A stretch of 64,000 bases of DNA from Asaia bogorensis. GTDB taxonomy: Bacteria; Pseudomonadota; Alphaproteobacteria; Acetobacterales; Acetobacteraceae. Within the stretch, counting starts at the first letter, position 1, and the number at the start of each line of letters is the position of its first letter. Where the stretch lies: the NCBI RefSeq assembly GCF_900465345.1, contig NZ_UEGO01000033.1:62001-126000 (forward strand), written 5' to 3'. The translations under genes and the position numbers were made by a program. Below the pieces are notes generated by a model. That model was not told where the DNA came from and ran no database searches. It worked only from the letters and a program-made list of their open reading frames with translations. Shown one piece after another: positions 8,622-18,019 of this stretch.

Positions 8622-9737
8622 GTGCTTACCCAGCTTACCGGACAGATCGTCCTGCCAGATCGTATCATGCCCGGTACCATTTCCTTCGATGATGTGATCC
8701 GATCCATCGAGCCGGCTACCGGGGCGACCGATCGTTACATCCTGCCCGGCTTCATTGATGGGCACGTACATGGCGGGGGCGGCGCTGACACGATGGATGG
8801 CCCCGAGGCGATTAGAACGCTCGCACGATTTCATATGCAGCATGGCACGACCACAATCCTGCCAACCACAATCACCCGTCCCTGGGACGATGTGATGCGC
8901 GCACTGCATGATGTGGCCGGCATCATGGAAAATCCCGGTTCCGATGAGCCACGCATCCATGGTGTCCATCTGGAGGGCCCTTTTGTCAGCCCTCACAAGC
9001 TCGGGGCTCAGCCGCCTTTCACCATCGCCCCCACCCCAGACAAGCTCGATGAAGTGCTGGCAGCCCGATGCGTGCGCGTGGTAACTCTTGCACCCGAGAT
9101 AGAGCATGCTGATGAGGCCATAGATCGCCTCGCTGCTGCCGGTATCCGTGTCAGTCTCGGCCATACCACGGCAGATTACGAAACGAGCGTGACCGCCCTT
9201 TGCCGTATCTGTACGGCAGGCGGGGTCGGCGGCGGGACGCATCTGTTCAATGCCATGTCGCCTGTGGAGGGCCGCAATCCGGGCCCGGTCACCGCCTTGA
9301 TGTGTCATGACGCCAGCTATGCGGAAATGATTTTCGACACGCATCACGTGCATCCGGCCAATTTCCGGCTTGCCTCACGCGTCATGCGCGATCGTCTGGT
9401 TTTCGTGACCGATGCCATGCGTGGCGCGGGTCAGCCTGATGGTCCGAGTTCACTGGGTGGTCAGGATGTGGTCATCAAGGATGGCGTGGTCCGCCTGCCA
9501 AACGGTTCGCTGGCCGGCAGCGTGCTGACGCTCGATCAGGCCTTGCGCAACGCCGTGGCTCATGGGGCCTCCCTGCCCGAGGCGAGCGCACTGGTGAGCA
9601 GCAACCCGGCGCGTTATCTCGGCCTTCACGACCGTGGCACGCTCGACTGCGGAAAGCTGTCCGATATGGTGGTGATGGATGCCGCGCTTACCGTGCGGGA
9701 GATCTGGGTTGGCGGACGCAAAACCTACGAGGCATGA
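8622..9737 (+). CDS. nagA: N-acetylglucosamine-6-phosphate deacetylase
   Basis: 371 residues from the GTG at 8622. It deacetylates GlcNAc-6-phosphate to glucosamine-6-phosphate, feeding NagB. Amidohydrolase landmarks are LPGFIDGHVHGGGGADTMDG (metal-site HxH), HLEGPFVSPHKLGAQ, SLGHTTADY, GGGTHLFNAMSPVEGRNPG, and VTDAM with the catalytic Asp. The GTG was preferred because AGGGAGA and AGGAT lie just upstream and no ribosome site precedes the ATG at 8586 inside the permease gene. That longer form would overlap the permease by 32 bases and add 12 residues of no family likeness. It is translated directly behind the permease. Confidence 0.93.
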   Translation: MLTQLTGQIVLPDRIMPGTISFDDVIRSIEPATGATDRYILPGFIDGHVHGGGGADTMDGPEAIRTLARFHMQHGTTTILPTTITRPWDDVMRALHDVAGIMENPGSDEPRIHGVHLEGPFVSPHKLGAQPPFTIAPTPDKLDEVLAARCVRVVTLAPEIEHADEAIDRLAAAGIRVSLGHTTADYETSVTALCRICTAGGVGGGTHLFNAMSPVEGRNPGPVTALMCHDASYAEMIFDTHHVHPANFRLASRVMRDRLVFVTDAMRGAGQPDGPSSLGGQDVVIKDGVVRLPNGSLAGSVLTLDQALRNAVAHGASLPEASALVSSNPARYLGLHDRGTLDCGKLSDMVVMDAALTVREIWVGGRKTYEA

Positions 9738-9909
9738 GTGGAGATGGGGACGGGCGTGAGAAATCCCTCAATCCTCTCACGGGTTTGTAACAATATCACA
9801 CGAAATCTTGTATTTTTTCTTGGTGTTGCGCGAACATGTCTTTCTGTTAATGCCTTGTGCAATCACGCTGCCGCTTGAAGGCAGCGGCCAACTCAGACCA
9901 GTCAGAGTG

Positions 9910-11427
9910 ATGAGCAGAACAGAACTAATCCCGCACACCCCTTCCAGCCCATCCGGCGCGTGCCCCTCTGCGGGCCATAAAAGACGTCCCGCAAAGCGAT
10001 GCCGAGCCTCTCTCGCTCTGTCACTGACGCTTGCCTGCGGTGCGGTCTCGGCCACACAGGTTCACGCTCAGGCGCAGACGGCCAAGACCCTCGAAAGTGA
10101 CGATTACGTTGCGATGGGTTTTCCCATTGCCGGTCAGGGCGCTGTGCCCATCGGGCCCCTTGTTCCTTCCCTCTATGGTAATCCGCATCTGCTGGGTGAC
10201 TGGGGCGGGGCGCAAAGCTGGATGCAAAAGCGCGGTATCTTCCTCAACATAGCGCTCAACGAAGAATATATGGGCAATCTCACGGGTGGGCGCACGCGTG
10301 ATAATGTCTTTGCCGGTCAGGTTGCTGCCGAACTCGACATCGACTGGCAGAAGCTGGCAGGGTTCAAGGGATTCTGGACGCATATGCTGGTCGTGAACGG
10401 CCATGGTCGCAATTTCAGCTACTCGCTGGGTGACTATGTCTCCAACCCCGAGCAGATCTACGGCGCGCGCGGCAATGTCGTCGCCCATCTTGTCTCGATG
10501 TACGCTGACAAGACCTTTTTGCATGACCGGGTCATTCTTTCCGCCGGTGTGATCCCCACCGGGACGTTCTTCGACTTTGATGCCCTTGCCTGTAACTTCA
10601 TGAATGTCAGCGTGTGCGGCAATTTCGCACCGGGCAAATATGCACCCGGTGGACGCGACTGGCCCTCTGCCAATATCGGTGCCGTGCTGCGCGTACGCCC
10701 GACGGAGCGCACCTATCTTATGGGTGGGTTGTTTGCCGTCAGCCCGCACGCCTTCAATGGCGGTGTATCAGGATGGGCCCTTGCCCAGGATGGTCTGGGC
10801 AAGCTCAGCTCTCAGTTCGAGGCTGGCTGGGATCCCGCCTTCGGTAAGGACAAGCTGCTGGGTCACTACAAGGTCGGGTTTTATTACGACAATTCACGCT
10901 ACCCGCATCTTTATGAGGATCGTTATGGCGGGTCCTATCAGGCCAGCGGCCTGGGCGCACGCCAGCAATCGGGTATGTGGTCCAGCTGGTTCATGTTCGA
11001 CCAGATGCTTATGCGTAGTGGTAAAGGCCTGGCCGATGGTCTGATCGTTATCGGCGGTGTCGGTTATGCCCAGGGCAATGTGGTGGCCATGCGTGACCAT
11101 GAATGGATTGGCCTCCTGCAAAGCGGCACGCCGTGGCATCGCCCGCTCGACCAGATCGGTGTCATGTTCCAGCATATGAACATGAGCCGCTCGGTGCGCT
11201 TGCAGCAGGAATCCTCAGTCGCTCTGGGTCTGCCTTTCGTGTCCAACCAGTGGGGCAACGTCTATGGCGTGCAGAACTGGGAACAGGTCTGGGAAGCTTT
11301 CTACAGCGTGCATCTGGCACGGGCCACGGCGCTGCAGTTTGACTTCCAGTACCTGCAGCATCCCGGTGCCACAACCACCTTCAACGACGCCGCTGTGATT
11401 GGCGGCCAGTTCACCACCAATTTCTGA
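9910..11427 (+). CDS. OprB-type carbohydrate-selective porin
   Basis: About 505 residues. The family pattern is clear: LLGDWGGAQSWMQKRGI near the mature N-terminus, then YMGNLTGGRTRDNVFAGQ, amphipathic strands throughout, RVRPTERTYLMGGLFAVSP and a terminal aromatic residue (FTTNF) as expected for barrel assembly. A signal peptide (SLALSLTLACGAVSATQVHAQA) lies behind a long basic N-region. The start is uncertain: ATG 9910 is closest to the signal peptide, but its ribosome site is weak. Upstream ATGs at 9850 and 9808 have none either. It follows nagA by 172 bases and probably admits sugars for this locus. OprB porins are abundant in acetic acid bacteria. Confidence 0.9.
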   Translation: MSRTELIPHTPSSPSGACPSAGHKRRPAKRCRASLALSLTLACGAVSATQVHAQAQTAKTLESDDYVAMGFPIAGQGAVPIGPLVPSLYGNPHLLGDWGGAQSWMQKRGIFLNIALNEEYMGNLTGGRTRDNVFAGQVAAELDIDWQKLAGFKGFWTHMLVVNGHGRNFSYSLGDYVSNPEQIYGARGNVVAHLVSMYADKTFLHDRVILSAGVIPTGTFFDFDALACNFMNVSVCGNFAPGKYAPGGRDWPSANIGAVLRVRPTERTYLMGGLFAVSPHAFNGGVSGWALAQDGLGKLSSQFEAGWDPAFGKDKLLGHYKVGFYYDNSRYPHLYEDRYGGSYQASGLGARQQSGMWSSWFMFDQMLMRSGKGLADGLIVIGGVGYAQGNVVAMRDHEWIGLLQSGTPWHRPLDQIGVMFQHMNMSRSVRLQQESSVALGLPFVSNQWGNVYGVQNWEQVWEAFYSVHLARATALQFDFQYLQHPGATTTFNDAAVIGGQFTTNF

Positions 11428-11434
11428 GCAAGGC

Positions 11435-11460
11435 GCTGCGCCGGTACACACCGGCGCAGC
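11435..11460. terminator. Hairpin between convergent oprB-type and adenine deaminase genes
   Basis: A perfect 10-bp stem, GCTGCGCCGG (11435-11444) with CCGGCGCAGC (11451-11460), has a six-base loop. It sits just after the porin stop and before the convergent ade stop. The T-run is weak (CTTGTTTATC), so it may act as a terminator or as a 3-prime stability hairpin. Confidence 0.65.
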
Positions 11461-11486
11461 CCTGATCAACCTTGTTTATCCAACGT

Positions 11487-13187
11487 TCAGGATACCAGTG
11501 ACATGGTATCCACATCGATCATCCCGAGATCTGTGATCTTGAGATGCGGAATGACCGGCAGCGGCAGGAACGCCAGTTGCAGGAAGGGCTCCTCCAGCGT
11601 GCCCCCCATGGCGCCGACTGCCGCACGCAGTTTTTCCAGATCGGCCCGTACGACCTCGAAGGGTCTGTCGCTCATCAGCCCAGCCAATGGCAGGGACAAT
11701 TCTGCCACAACGTGACCCTCCCTGACCGCCACGAAGCCACCACCGAGTTCGGCCAGTCGCGCGACAGCCAGCGCCATATCGCTGTCATTCATCCCGACGA
11801 CACAGAGATTATGGCTGTCATGCCCCACCGATGAGGCGAGCGCTCCGGTGCTCAGGCCAAAGCCTTTGACGAAACCGCGGCCGATATTGTCATTCTTGCC
11901 ATGCCGCGCGATGACACAGATCTTCGCGATATCACGTGCTGGGTCTGGCTGAACCGCCCCACCCTGCACGGGCAGATCGAAACGCAGGAAGTCCGTTATG
12001 ATCTGCCCCGGCACGATACCGATGACAGGCCTGTTTTCCCCCGGTGCCGCGATAACCAGATCTTCGGCAGTGATCGGCGCGGCGAGGCGCATCGTGCCAT
12101 ATCCCTGCGGGTCGATCGTCTCACGCGCTGCAAACAACGCCTCGTCAACCAGACGCCCTGCGGAAAAGACCTGTGCGACCTGACAGGTTTCGAGGTCATC
12201 AAGCAGAACGATATCGGCACGCTGTCCCGGGGCAATCTGTCCGCGGTCGCGCAAGCCAAAAGCACGCGCCGCCGAAAGGGACGCCGCACGGTAGGCCGCA
12301 AGCGGGGCGACGCCAAGCGCAATGGCCTTGCGTATCAGGAAGTCGATATGGCCTTCATGCGCGATTTCGAGCGGATTGCGGTCATCGGTGCAGAAAGCGA
12401 AAAACTGCGATGTCTCGGGGGTTAGCAAAGGCGCCAGCGCTGCCAGATCCTTGCAAACCGACCCCTCGCGGATGAGGATGGTAATACCCTTGCGGATCTT
12501 CTCCAGCGCCTCATCGGCCAGCGTGGCCTCGTGGTCCGTCAGAATACCCGCAGACAGATAGCCGTTAAGCTTGCGCCCACGCAAAAGAGGCGCATGACCA
12601 TCGATATGCTCACCCGCAAAAGCCACGAGCTTGTCGATGCAATCGGGCTGGCATGAAAGCACGCCCGGGAAATTCATGAATTCAGCGAGCCCGATCACCT
12701 TGGGATGGGACCGGTAGTGTGTGAGGGCGTCAGCATCGAGAGCTGCCCCCGAGGTTTCGAACGGTGTGGCCGGGACGCAGCTCGACAGATTGACGCGCAG
12801 ATCCATCACGGTGCGGGTAGCGCATTCGAGAAAATACGCGAAGGCTTCGCCGCCCAGCACATTCGCCATTTCATGCGGATCGCAGATCGCCGTTGTCACG
12901 CCATAGGGCAGCACACAGCGATCAAACTCGAATGGCGTAATCAGCGACGATTCAACGTGCAGATGCGTATCAATGAAACCTGGAACGGCAATGCGTCCCT
13001 GCCCATTGATCTCACGTACCCCTTCATAGGTATCGAGAATACCCACGACACGATCACCGCAGATCGCGATATCGGTCGGCAGCAGGTCACCCGTGACCAG
13101 ATCGAACAGCCTGACATTGCGTATGACAAGATCGGCTGGCTCTGCCCCCACCCCTTGCTTCACACGCCGCTCGATTTCCTCACGCAT
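11487..13187 (-). CDS. ade: Adenine deaminase
   Basis: 566 residues. The enzyme deaminates adenine to hypoxanthine, which xanthine dehydrogenase (encoded at 19.6-23.5 kb) can oxidise. It has the amidohydrolase entry [20 protein letters not shown] (metal His75 and His77), [17 protein letters not shown] and HIDGHAPLL. The C-terminal adenine-deaminase domain carries [19 protein letters not shown] and [22 protein letters not shown] lies nine bases before the ATG. Length matches the family. It is transcribed alone, convergent with the porin gene. No operator was recognised upstream. Confidence 0.95.
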   Translation of the reverse strand: MREEIERRVKQGVGAEPADLVIRNVRLFDLVTGDLLPTDIAICGDRVVGILDTYEGVREINGQGRIAVPGFIDTHLHVESSLITPFEFDRCVLPYGVTTAICDPHEMANVLGGEAFAYFLECATRTVMDLRVNLSSCVPATPFETSGAALDADALTHYRSHPKVIGLAEFMNFPGVLSCQPDCIDKLVAFAGEHIDGHAPLLRGRKLNGYLSAGILTDHEATLADEALEKIRKGITILIREGSVCKDLAALAPLLTPETSQFFAFCTDDRNPLEIAHEGHIDFLIRKAIALGVAPLAAYRAASLSAARAFGLRDRGQIAPGQRADIVLLDDLETCQVAQVFSAGRLVDEALFAARETIDPQGYGTMRLAAPITAEDLVIAAPGENRPVIGIVPGQIITDFLRFDLPVQGGAVQPDPARDIAKICVIARHGKNDNIGRGFVKGFGLSTGALASSVGHDSHNLCVVGMNDSDMALAVARLAELGGGFVAVREGHVVAELSLPLAGLMSDRPFEVVRADLEKLRAAVGAMGGTLEEPFLQLAFLPLPVIPHLKITDLGMIDVDTMSLVS

Positions 13188-13434
13188 TATCTGCCGCTCC
13201 TCAGGAATGCGGGATCAGACCCCGCACTCACAACCCATCATGTAGGCTATCTATAGAGGACATCACGATAGAGGAGACAAGGGGCCCGACCTGGCCTTTC
13301 ATGGGCACAAAGCATCCGCGGGTGACACATGGACTTGCGACATGCCCTTGATCTCACGTCGCTCCATACAGATTGGCGTGATCACACTCGTCCTTCTGAG
13401 CGAGACAGGCGCTATCGCAACATCCTTGGCAGTA

Positions 13435-14997
13435 TCAGGCTGCATCCAGCCTTTTACCCATGTTTTGGAAGCTCTCATCGAAAGTCTGCGTCTTGATAAT
13501 CGAGTCTGCCAGTTCACGCAGTGTGTTCAGGTTCTGCTCAAGACGAGCCGTGACAGCCTCATCCGATTTATCATCAAGGAAAATCGAACGATTGGCATAA
13601 TCCTGCACGGAGCCAACCAGACTGATGAAATCGGCCAGTTCGTAGTTACCCTGCACGGCACCGGGTGTCCGCAGGAAGGTCATGACCTCATGGTGCACCT
13701 TGTAGAACTCTGCAACGGTGCCGTGAATACTCTCCACAAACTCGATGTCGTCGAATTTGTCATTCATGAACAGCACGCACATGAACATGAAATAAAAGCA
13801 GGCATCCCAGTTCGATTTGACGAATATATAGTTCCAATCATCAAATTTCGGACTGGAATCATGGTGTGTATCAACGAAGCCAGCATAAACTTCCGCGAGC
13901 AGGTCATTTATCCGGTTGATGAGTTCCTTGCCGTCAGGCCGGGTGATCGCATTGGTGATCATGGTATTGGAAAGCCCGATCAAGTCGGTCCCATTCGAAT
14001 ACATGGGGTCGACAAATCCAGCAGCCTCACCTGTAAGCGCCCAGCCATCCTCAGAGATATATTGCTTGGAAAGATAAGAGTAATTGCGCAGCATTACGAA
14101 ATCGATGACCTCGAACGATTTTTTCTCGAGATAATCCTGCATTCGTGGTTCATGACGCCTGAGCCAGTCAGATGCCAACGGGTGAGAACTCATCTCAGAC
14201 AGCTTGTGGACACTGTTGTCAAAGACGATCCCGATGCTGGTCGTCTGCTTGTTGATGGGGATGATCCACACCCAGTAACCCTTGCCCACCAGATGGGTGG
14301 TACTGCGCCCACGCTCCGGCGCGTCGCCAAACGGATTGGCTGCGTCGGTGGATTTGAGAAATTCGTTGATGTCGACATTCCCACCAACACGAAACCAGAC
14401 GGCCGAGTGATTGACGGCAGCCTCTTTCTGCAGGCCGAACTGCTTCATCAGCACACGCCCGCGCCCCGAGGCATCGACCACCCAACGCGCCCGCCGTGTC
14501 GCTACGACACCATCGTGATCTCGCACGGAAACGGTGTTGTGGTCGATGCCCTTCTCCATCCCGAGAACGCGACTATTCTCGACCAGCGAAATCCTGTTGC
14601 CCAACTCGTCGCGCAGATAGTTTTCGAGCCGTCCACGATCAATCTGATAGGTCGTATGATGAGGATAATACTGAAGCCCGAGTTCGCGATAAGGCGCATT
14701 GCCCTCCAGGCCCAGAGTTTGGATGAATCGCAGCCCCATCTTGTGCAGATGCTGCATTTCCAAGTGAATTTTGCATCCGATGATCTGCGCAAGATAATAA
14801 GCGCCGATCTCTACGGTGGACTCACCAACCTTGTGAATTCGCTCGGGATAGGGAAACCGGCGATTATGAACGATGCAGATATCGAGCGTCGGCTGCTTGT
14901 CCAGCAACTGTCTGGCCAGAGTAAGACTGGCAAGGCCAGCCCCAATGATCAGGACATCATGAACGGATTTCAGGTTTTCTGCAGACACAGGGCGCAC
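13435..14997 (-). CDS. Flavin-dependent halogenase-like FAD oxidoreductase
   Basis: 520 residues. An N-terminal FAD-binding fold (VLIIGAGLASLTLARQL, 15-31) is followed by VGESTVEIG and RWVVDASGRG. The halogenase-type motif W-x-W-x-I-P is visible as YWVWIIP (Trp242, Trp244, Pro247). A lysine in HKMGLRF (Lys86) aligns by eye with the catalytic lysine of tryptophan halogenases. GWALTGEAAGFVDPMYSNGT is the usual second FAD contact. Members halogenate aromatic or phenolic substrates using reduced FAD, but some relatives only oxidise or reduce. No flavin reductase or biosynthetic partner is adjacent. About 600 bases of partly AT-rich DNA lie upstream. Confidence 0.75.
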   Translation of the reverse strand: MRPVSAENLKSVHDVLIIGAGLASLTLARQLLDKQPTLDICIVHNRRFPYPERIHKVGESTVEIGAYYLAQIIGCKIHLEMQHLHKMGLRFIQTLGLEGNAPYRELGLQYYPHHTTYQIDRGRLENYLRDELGNRISLVENSRVLGMEKGIDHNTVSVRDHDGVVATRRARWVVDASGRGRVLMKQFGLQKEAAVNHSAVWFRVGGNVDINEFLKSTDAANPFGDAPERGRSTTHLVGKGYWVWIIPINKQTTSIGIVFDNSVHKLSEMSSHPLASDWLRRHEPRMQDYLEKKSFEVIDFVMLRNYSYLSKQYISEDGWALTGEAAGFVDPMYSNGTDLIGLSNTMITNAITRPDGKELINRINDLLAEVYAGFVDTHHDSSPKFDDWNYIFVKSNWDACFYFMFMCVLFMNDKFDDIEFVESIHGTVAEFYKVHHEVMTFLRTPGAVQGNYELADFISLVGSVQDYANRSIFLDDKSDEAVTARLEQNLNTLRELADSIIKTQTFDESFQNMGKRLDAA

Positions 14998-15604
14998 TCG
15001 ATGAAAGATGATTTGTGACTTTATATTTCGCCCTTTCCAGGCGATACCGGCTAATTATGAATTAAGTCCTCGTTTTGACGAAATCAACTCGAAACCTCGA
15101 TCAACATAGCGAGATAATCGTGAATCAATACCTATGAACCCTCTCTTGCGCCGTTTCTAATTCGAGATGAAAGTCAGTTGGTATTCTTTATCCGTAATAT
15201 ATATAATTAAGTAATTTTTTCTTGCAAAAACTATTATTGAAAAACCTGAAGTTTTCAGGACCGCCTATCGAAATATAGAAAATTTCTCCTACGATTTACG
15301 ATAATTGCACATGGATTATTGTCCTTGTCTATTCTGCCTGCCCGATTTCCCCGGATGGTCACTCTCACATCGTGATCAGTGATTGAAAGAAAGCGTCGGG
15401 AGGGACATAGCGCACTGACCTGCCGGGGTATTGCACTTTTTGTGTAAACAATCCGGTCAATAATCCCCCTTGCGCATAGCGACGTCGCGCACGTGTCGAA
15501 CGATTTAACCTCCTCCCCCTTCCCTAAGAAAACATGAAAGACTATCTAGGCAATTGAGAAGCGTTCTCAGGGCGTCTCGCCCCAGATTACAGGTGTATTG
15601 ACCC
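14998..15604. promoter_or_regulatory. Long AT-rich divergent intergenic region before feoA
   Basis: 607 bases between the halogenase-like gene and feoA. From about 15045 to 15310 it is markedly AT-rich with many stop codons in all frames, unlike its neighbours. I see no protein or RNA gene. The right end carries a Fur-box-like palindrome (annotated separately), and promoters for both flanking genes should lie here. Confidence 0.5.
15555..15569. promoter_or_regulatory. Fur-box-like palindrome upstream of feoA
   Basis: TGAGAA-GCG-TTCTCA is a perfect six-base inverted repeat with a three-base centre, 35 bases before the feoA start. Its arms match the TGAGAA/TTCTCA flanks seen in Fur-type iron boxes (compare TGAGAATCATTCTCA). 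Iron-dependent repression of the feo operon through this site is a good inference. Confidence 0.6.
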
Positions 15605-15844
15605 ATGACTCTCGACTCCCTTCCCAAAGGCGCCCACGCGGTGATCAGTCAGGTCGTTTCCCGCACGGAAAACGATCCGATCGCCCTGCGCCTTGGGGAG
15701 CTTGGCTTCATTCCGGGCGCACCTGTCGAGATCGTCGCGACCGGCCCGGTCGGCCATGACCCCATTGCCGTTCGTCTTGGTTCCACCTGCTTCGCCCTGC
15801 GTCGTGGCGAAGCTGCACGCGTCTCGCTCAAGCGCGACCACTGA
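15605..15844 (+). CDS. feoA: Ferrous iron transport protein A
   Basis: 79 residues, the usual size of this SH3-like cytoplasmic protein. Typical features are the opening SLPKGAHAVISQV, the RLGELGFIPGAPVEIV turn and the closing IAVRLGSTCFALRRGEAARV strands. FeoA is thought to interact with FeoB and support Fe(II) uptake. It is first in the operon, six bases upstream of feoB and just downstream of a Fur-like box. Confidence 0.93.
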   Translation: MTLDSLPKGAHAVISQVVSRTENDPIALRLGELGFIPGAPVEIVATGPVGHDPIAVRLGSTCFALRRGEAARVSLKRDH

Positions 15845-15850
15845 TCCCTG

Positions 15851-17713
15851 ATGGATGCCGTGACCACGACCGTAACGGAGACCCTTCCGTTGCGTGCCGC
15901 CCTCGTCGGCAATCCCAATTGCGGCAAGACCTCGCTGTTCAACCAGTTGACCGGCAGCAAACAGAAGGTCGCGAATTACGCAGGCGTCACGGTCGAGCGC
16001 AAGGAAGGGTATTTCACGACGCCCAATGGCCGGTCAGTACGCCTGCTCGATCTGCCGGGCGCCTACAGCCTGAGCGCCACCAGCCCGGATGAGGATGTCA
16101 CGCGCGATGTCTGCATGGGTCGTCATCCTTCAGAAAAACAGCCTGACCTGATCATCTGCGTCGTCTCAGCCAGCAATCTGCGGCTGCATCTACGCTTTCT
16201 GCTCGAACTCATGCAGCTGGGCCGCCCCATGCTGGTCGTGCTCAACATGATGGATGAGGCCGAGCGGCTCGGGCTGAAAATCGACGTGCCGGGCCTCGCC
16301 GCAGCGCTCGATCTGCCCATCATCCCGACCATCAGCCTGCGCAAGAGCGGTGTGAGCCATCTTCTTGCGGCACTGGATCAGACCGAGACCCTGACCCCGC
16401 CCACACTCGGCAAAGAGATCGACCTGCATGCCCGGGCAGGCGAGCTTATCGCCCGCTATACCAATGAAGGGAGTTTGCGTGGCGACCGGCTGGCTGACAG
16501 GCTCGACCGCTGGTTCCTGCATCCCGTCTGGGGGCCGATCATTCTGCTGGTCGTGCTGTTTTTCATGTTCCAGACGGTCTTTGCCTGGGCACAACCGCTC
16601 ATGGATGCGCTGGAAGCCGGCATCGCCTCTCTGGGACAGATGGTGGTCTCACCCCTGCCGCCCGGGCTTTTGCGCAGCCTTTTGGCGGATGGCATTTTTG
16701 CCGGGGCAGGAACCGTCATCGTTTTCCTCCCCCAGATCCTGATCCTGTTCCTCTGGATCCTGACCCTGGAAGAAACGGGCTATCTGCCAAGAGCCGCTTT
16801 CCTGCTCGACCGTGTGATGGCTCTGGCCGGGTTGAGTGGACGCTCCTTCATTCCGCTGCTTTCCAGCTTCGCCTGTGCCATTCCGGGCATCATGGCGGCG
16901 CGTACGATACAGAACCCGCGCGACCGTCTGGTGACGATCCTGATCGCGCCTCTCATGACCTGTTCAGCACGCCTGCCGGTCTATACACTTCTGATCGGCG
17001 CTTTCGTGCCGCATCGAACGGTGCTTGGCTTTCTCGGGCTTCAGGGCCTTGTGCTGTTTGCGCTTTACCTCGTGGCCATTCTCAGCGGCATTGTTGCCGC
17101 GCGCCTCATGACACGCGGTGTGGCATCCGATGAGCATCCGTTGATGCTCGAGCTGCCCCCCTATCGCTCGCCCAATCTGAAAAGCGTGGCCCTGGGCCTG
17201 TGGCAGCGCGCGGTCATGTTCCTCTCCCGCGTGGGCACGATCATTGTCTCCCTGAACGTGCTTCTCTGGGCGCTCTCAAGCTTCCCAGCCCCGCCCGCCA
17301 ATGCCACAGGGGCGGCCATCGATTACAGCCTCGCTGGCCATATCGGGCACTGGATGCTGCCGATTTTCGCCCCGCTCGGTTTCAACTGGCAGATCTGCGT
17401 CTCGCTCATACCCGGCCTTGCTGCGCGCGAGGTCGCAGTGAGTGCGCTGGCAACCGTCTATGCGCTGGGTGCCAATGAAGACAGTGCAGCAAGTGCCCTG
17501 TTGCCATTGCTCAGCGCTCATTGGAGCATGGCCACGGCATTTTCGCTGCTGGCATGGTATGTCTATGCCCCGCAATGCATCTCCACCCTCGCAGTCATGC
17601 GGCGTGAGACGCGTTCATGGAAAGTCGTCGCCGGTGCTGCGGCCTATCTTTTCGGCCTTGCTTATCTCGCGTCGTTTCTTACCTATCATGTGACTGTCGC
17701 CCTTAGCGGATAA
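15851..17713 (+). CDS. feoB: Ferrous iron transporter B
   Basis: 620 residues. The N-terminal G domain shows G1 GNPNCGKTS (about 20-28), G2 NYAGVTVERKEG, G3 DLPGAYSL and G4 NMMDEAE. It is followed by a short helical spacer and a membrane region with two Gate-type repeats (SSFACAIPGIMAARTI, LMTCSARLPVYTLLIGAF). Length is at the short end for FeoB (E. coli has 773), through a short spacer and tail. It is the GTP-regulated inner-membrane Fe(II) permease. The start follows the feoA stop by six bases and a Cys-rich mini-protein follows five bases downstream, so the three are one transcription unit. Confidence 0.95.
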   Translation: MDAVTTTVTETLPLRAALVGNPNCGKTSLFNQLTGSKQKVANYAGVTVERKEGYFTTPNGRSVRLLDLPGAYSLSATSPDEDVTRDVCMGRHPSEKQPDLIICVVSASNLRLHLRFLLELMQLGRPMLVVLNMMDEAERLGLKIDVPGLAAALDLPIIPTISLRKSGVSHLLAALDQTETLTPPTLGKEIDLHARAGELIARYTNEGSLRGDRLADRLDRWFLHPVWGPIILLVVLFFMFQTVFAWAQPLMDALEAGIASLGQMVVSPLPPGLLRSLLADGIFAGAGTVIVFLPQILILFLWILTLEETGYLPRAAFLLDRVMALAGLSGRSFIPLLSSFACAIPGIMAARTIQNPRDRLVTILIAPLMTCSARLPVYTLLIGAFVPHRTVLGFLGLQGLVLFALYLVAILSGIVAARLMTRGVASDEHPLMLELPPYRSPNLKSVALGLWQRAVMFLSRVGTIIVSLNVLLWALSSFPAPPANATGAAIDYSLAGHIGHWMLPIFAPLGFNWQICVSLIPGLAAREVAVSALATVYALGANEDSAASALLPLLSAHWSMATAFSLLAWYVYAPQCISTLAVMRRETRSWKVVAGAAAYLFGLAYLASFLTYHVTVALSG

Positions 17714-17718
17714 GGCCC

Positions 17719-17916
17719 ATGATCCAGACTCTCATCGTCATCGCCGTTATCGTGGTCGCCGTGGTTTTCTGGCTGAACCGGCTGTTTCCTGCTCATGCGC
17801 GCCGCGTCAAAACCGCGCTTGGCCTGCATGTCCCTCACGCGGCTGGTGCCCCGACGCCTAAGGAAGGCAAGTCCTGCGGGGGATGCTCCGGCTGCAAGGG
17901 CGGTGGCTGTCACTAG
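17719..17916 (+). CDS. FeoB-associated small Cys-rich membrane protein
   Basis: 65 residues. One N-terminal membrane helix (TLIVIAVIVVAVVFWLNRLF) is followed by a basic linker and a C-terminal cluster CGGCSGCKGGGCH. It begins five bases after the feoB stop. Small membrane proteins with such Cys-rich tails recur behind feoB in many bacteria; a metal-binding helper role, replacing FeoC, is inferred. It has no resemblance to the winged-helix FeoC of enterobacteria. Confidence 0.8.
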   Translation: MIQTLIVIAVIVVAVVFWLNRLFPAHARRVKTALGLHVPHAAGAPTPKEGKSCGGCSGCKGGGCH

Positions 17917-18019
17917 AAGCGGCTGAGGGCGCAACGCGCTCCGCCTGACAAGCTTCAATCGAATACGGCAGAGAAGGGACAGATAAGTATCCCTCACCCG
18001 CCCCCTCAACTGCGACGAA

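Noticed and set aside
13342-15018. Plus-strand open frame of 558 codons
   Set aside because: Exact antisense shadow of the halogenase-like gene; no family motif or ribosome site.
17917-18019. Possible terminator after the feo operon (GGCGCAACGCGC)
   Set aside because: Only four to five base pairs with no T-run; not distinguishable from chance.
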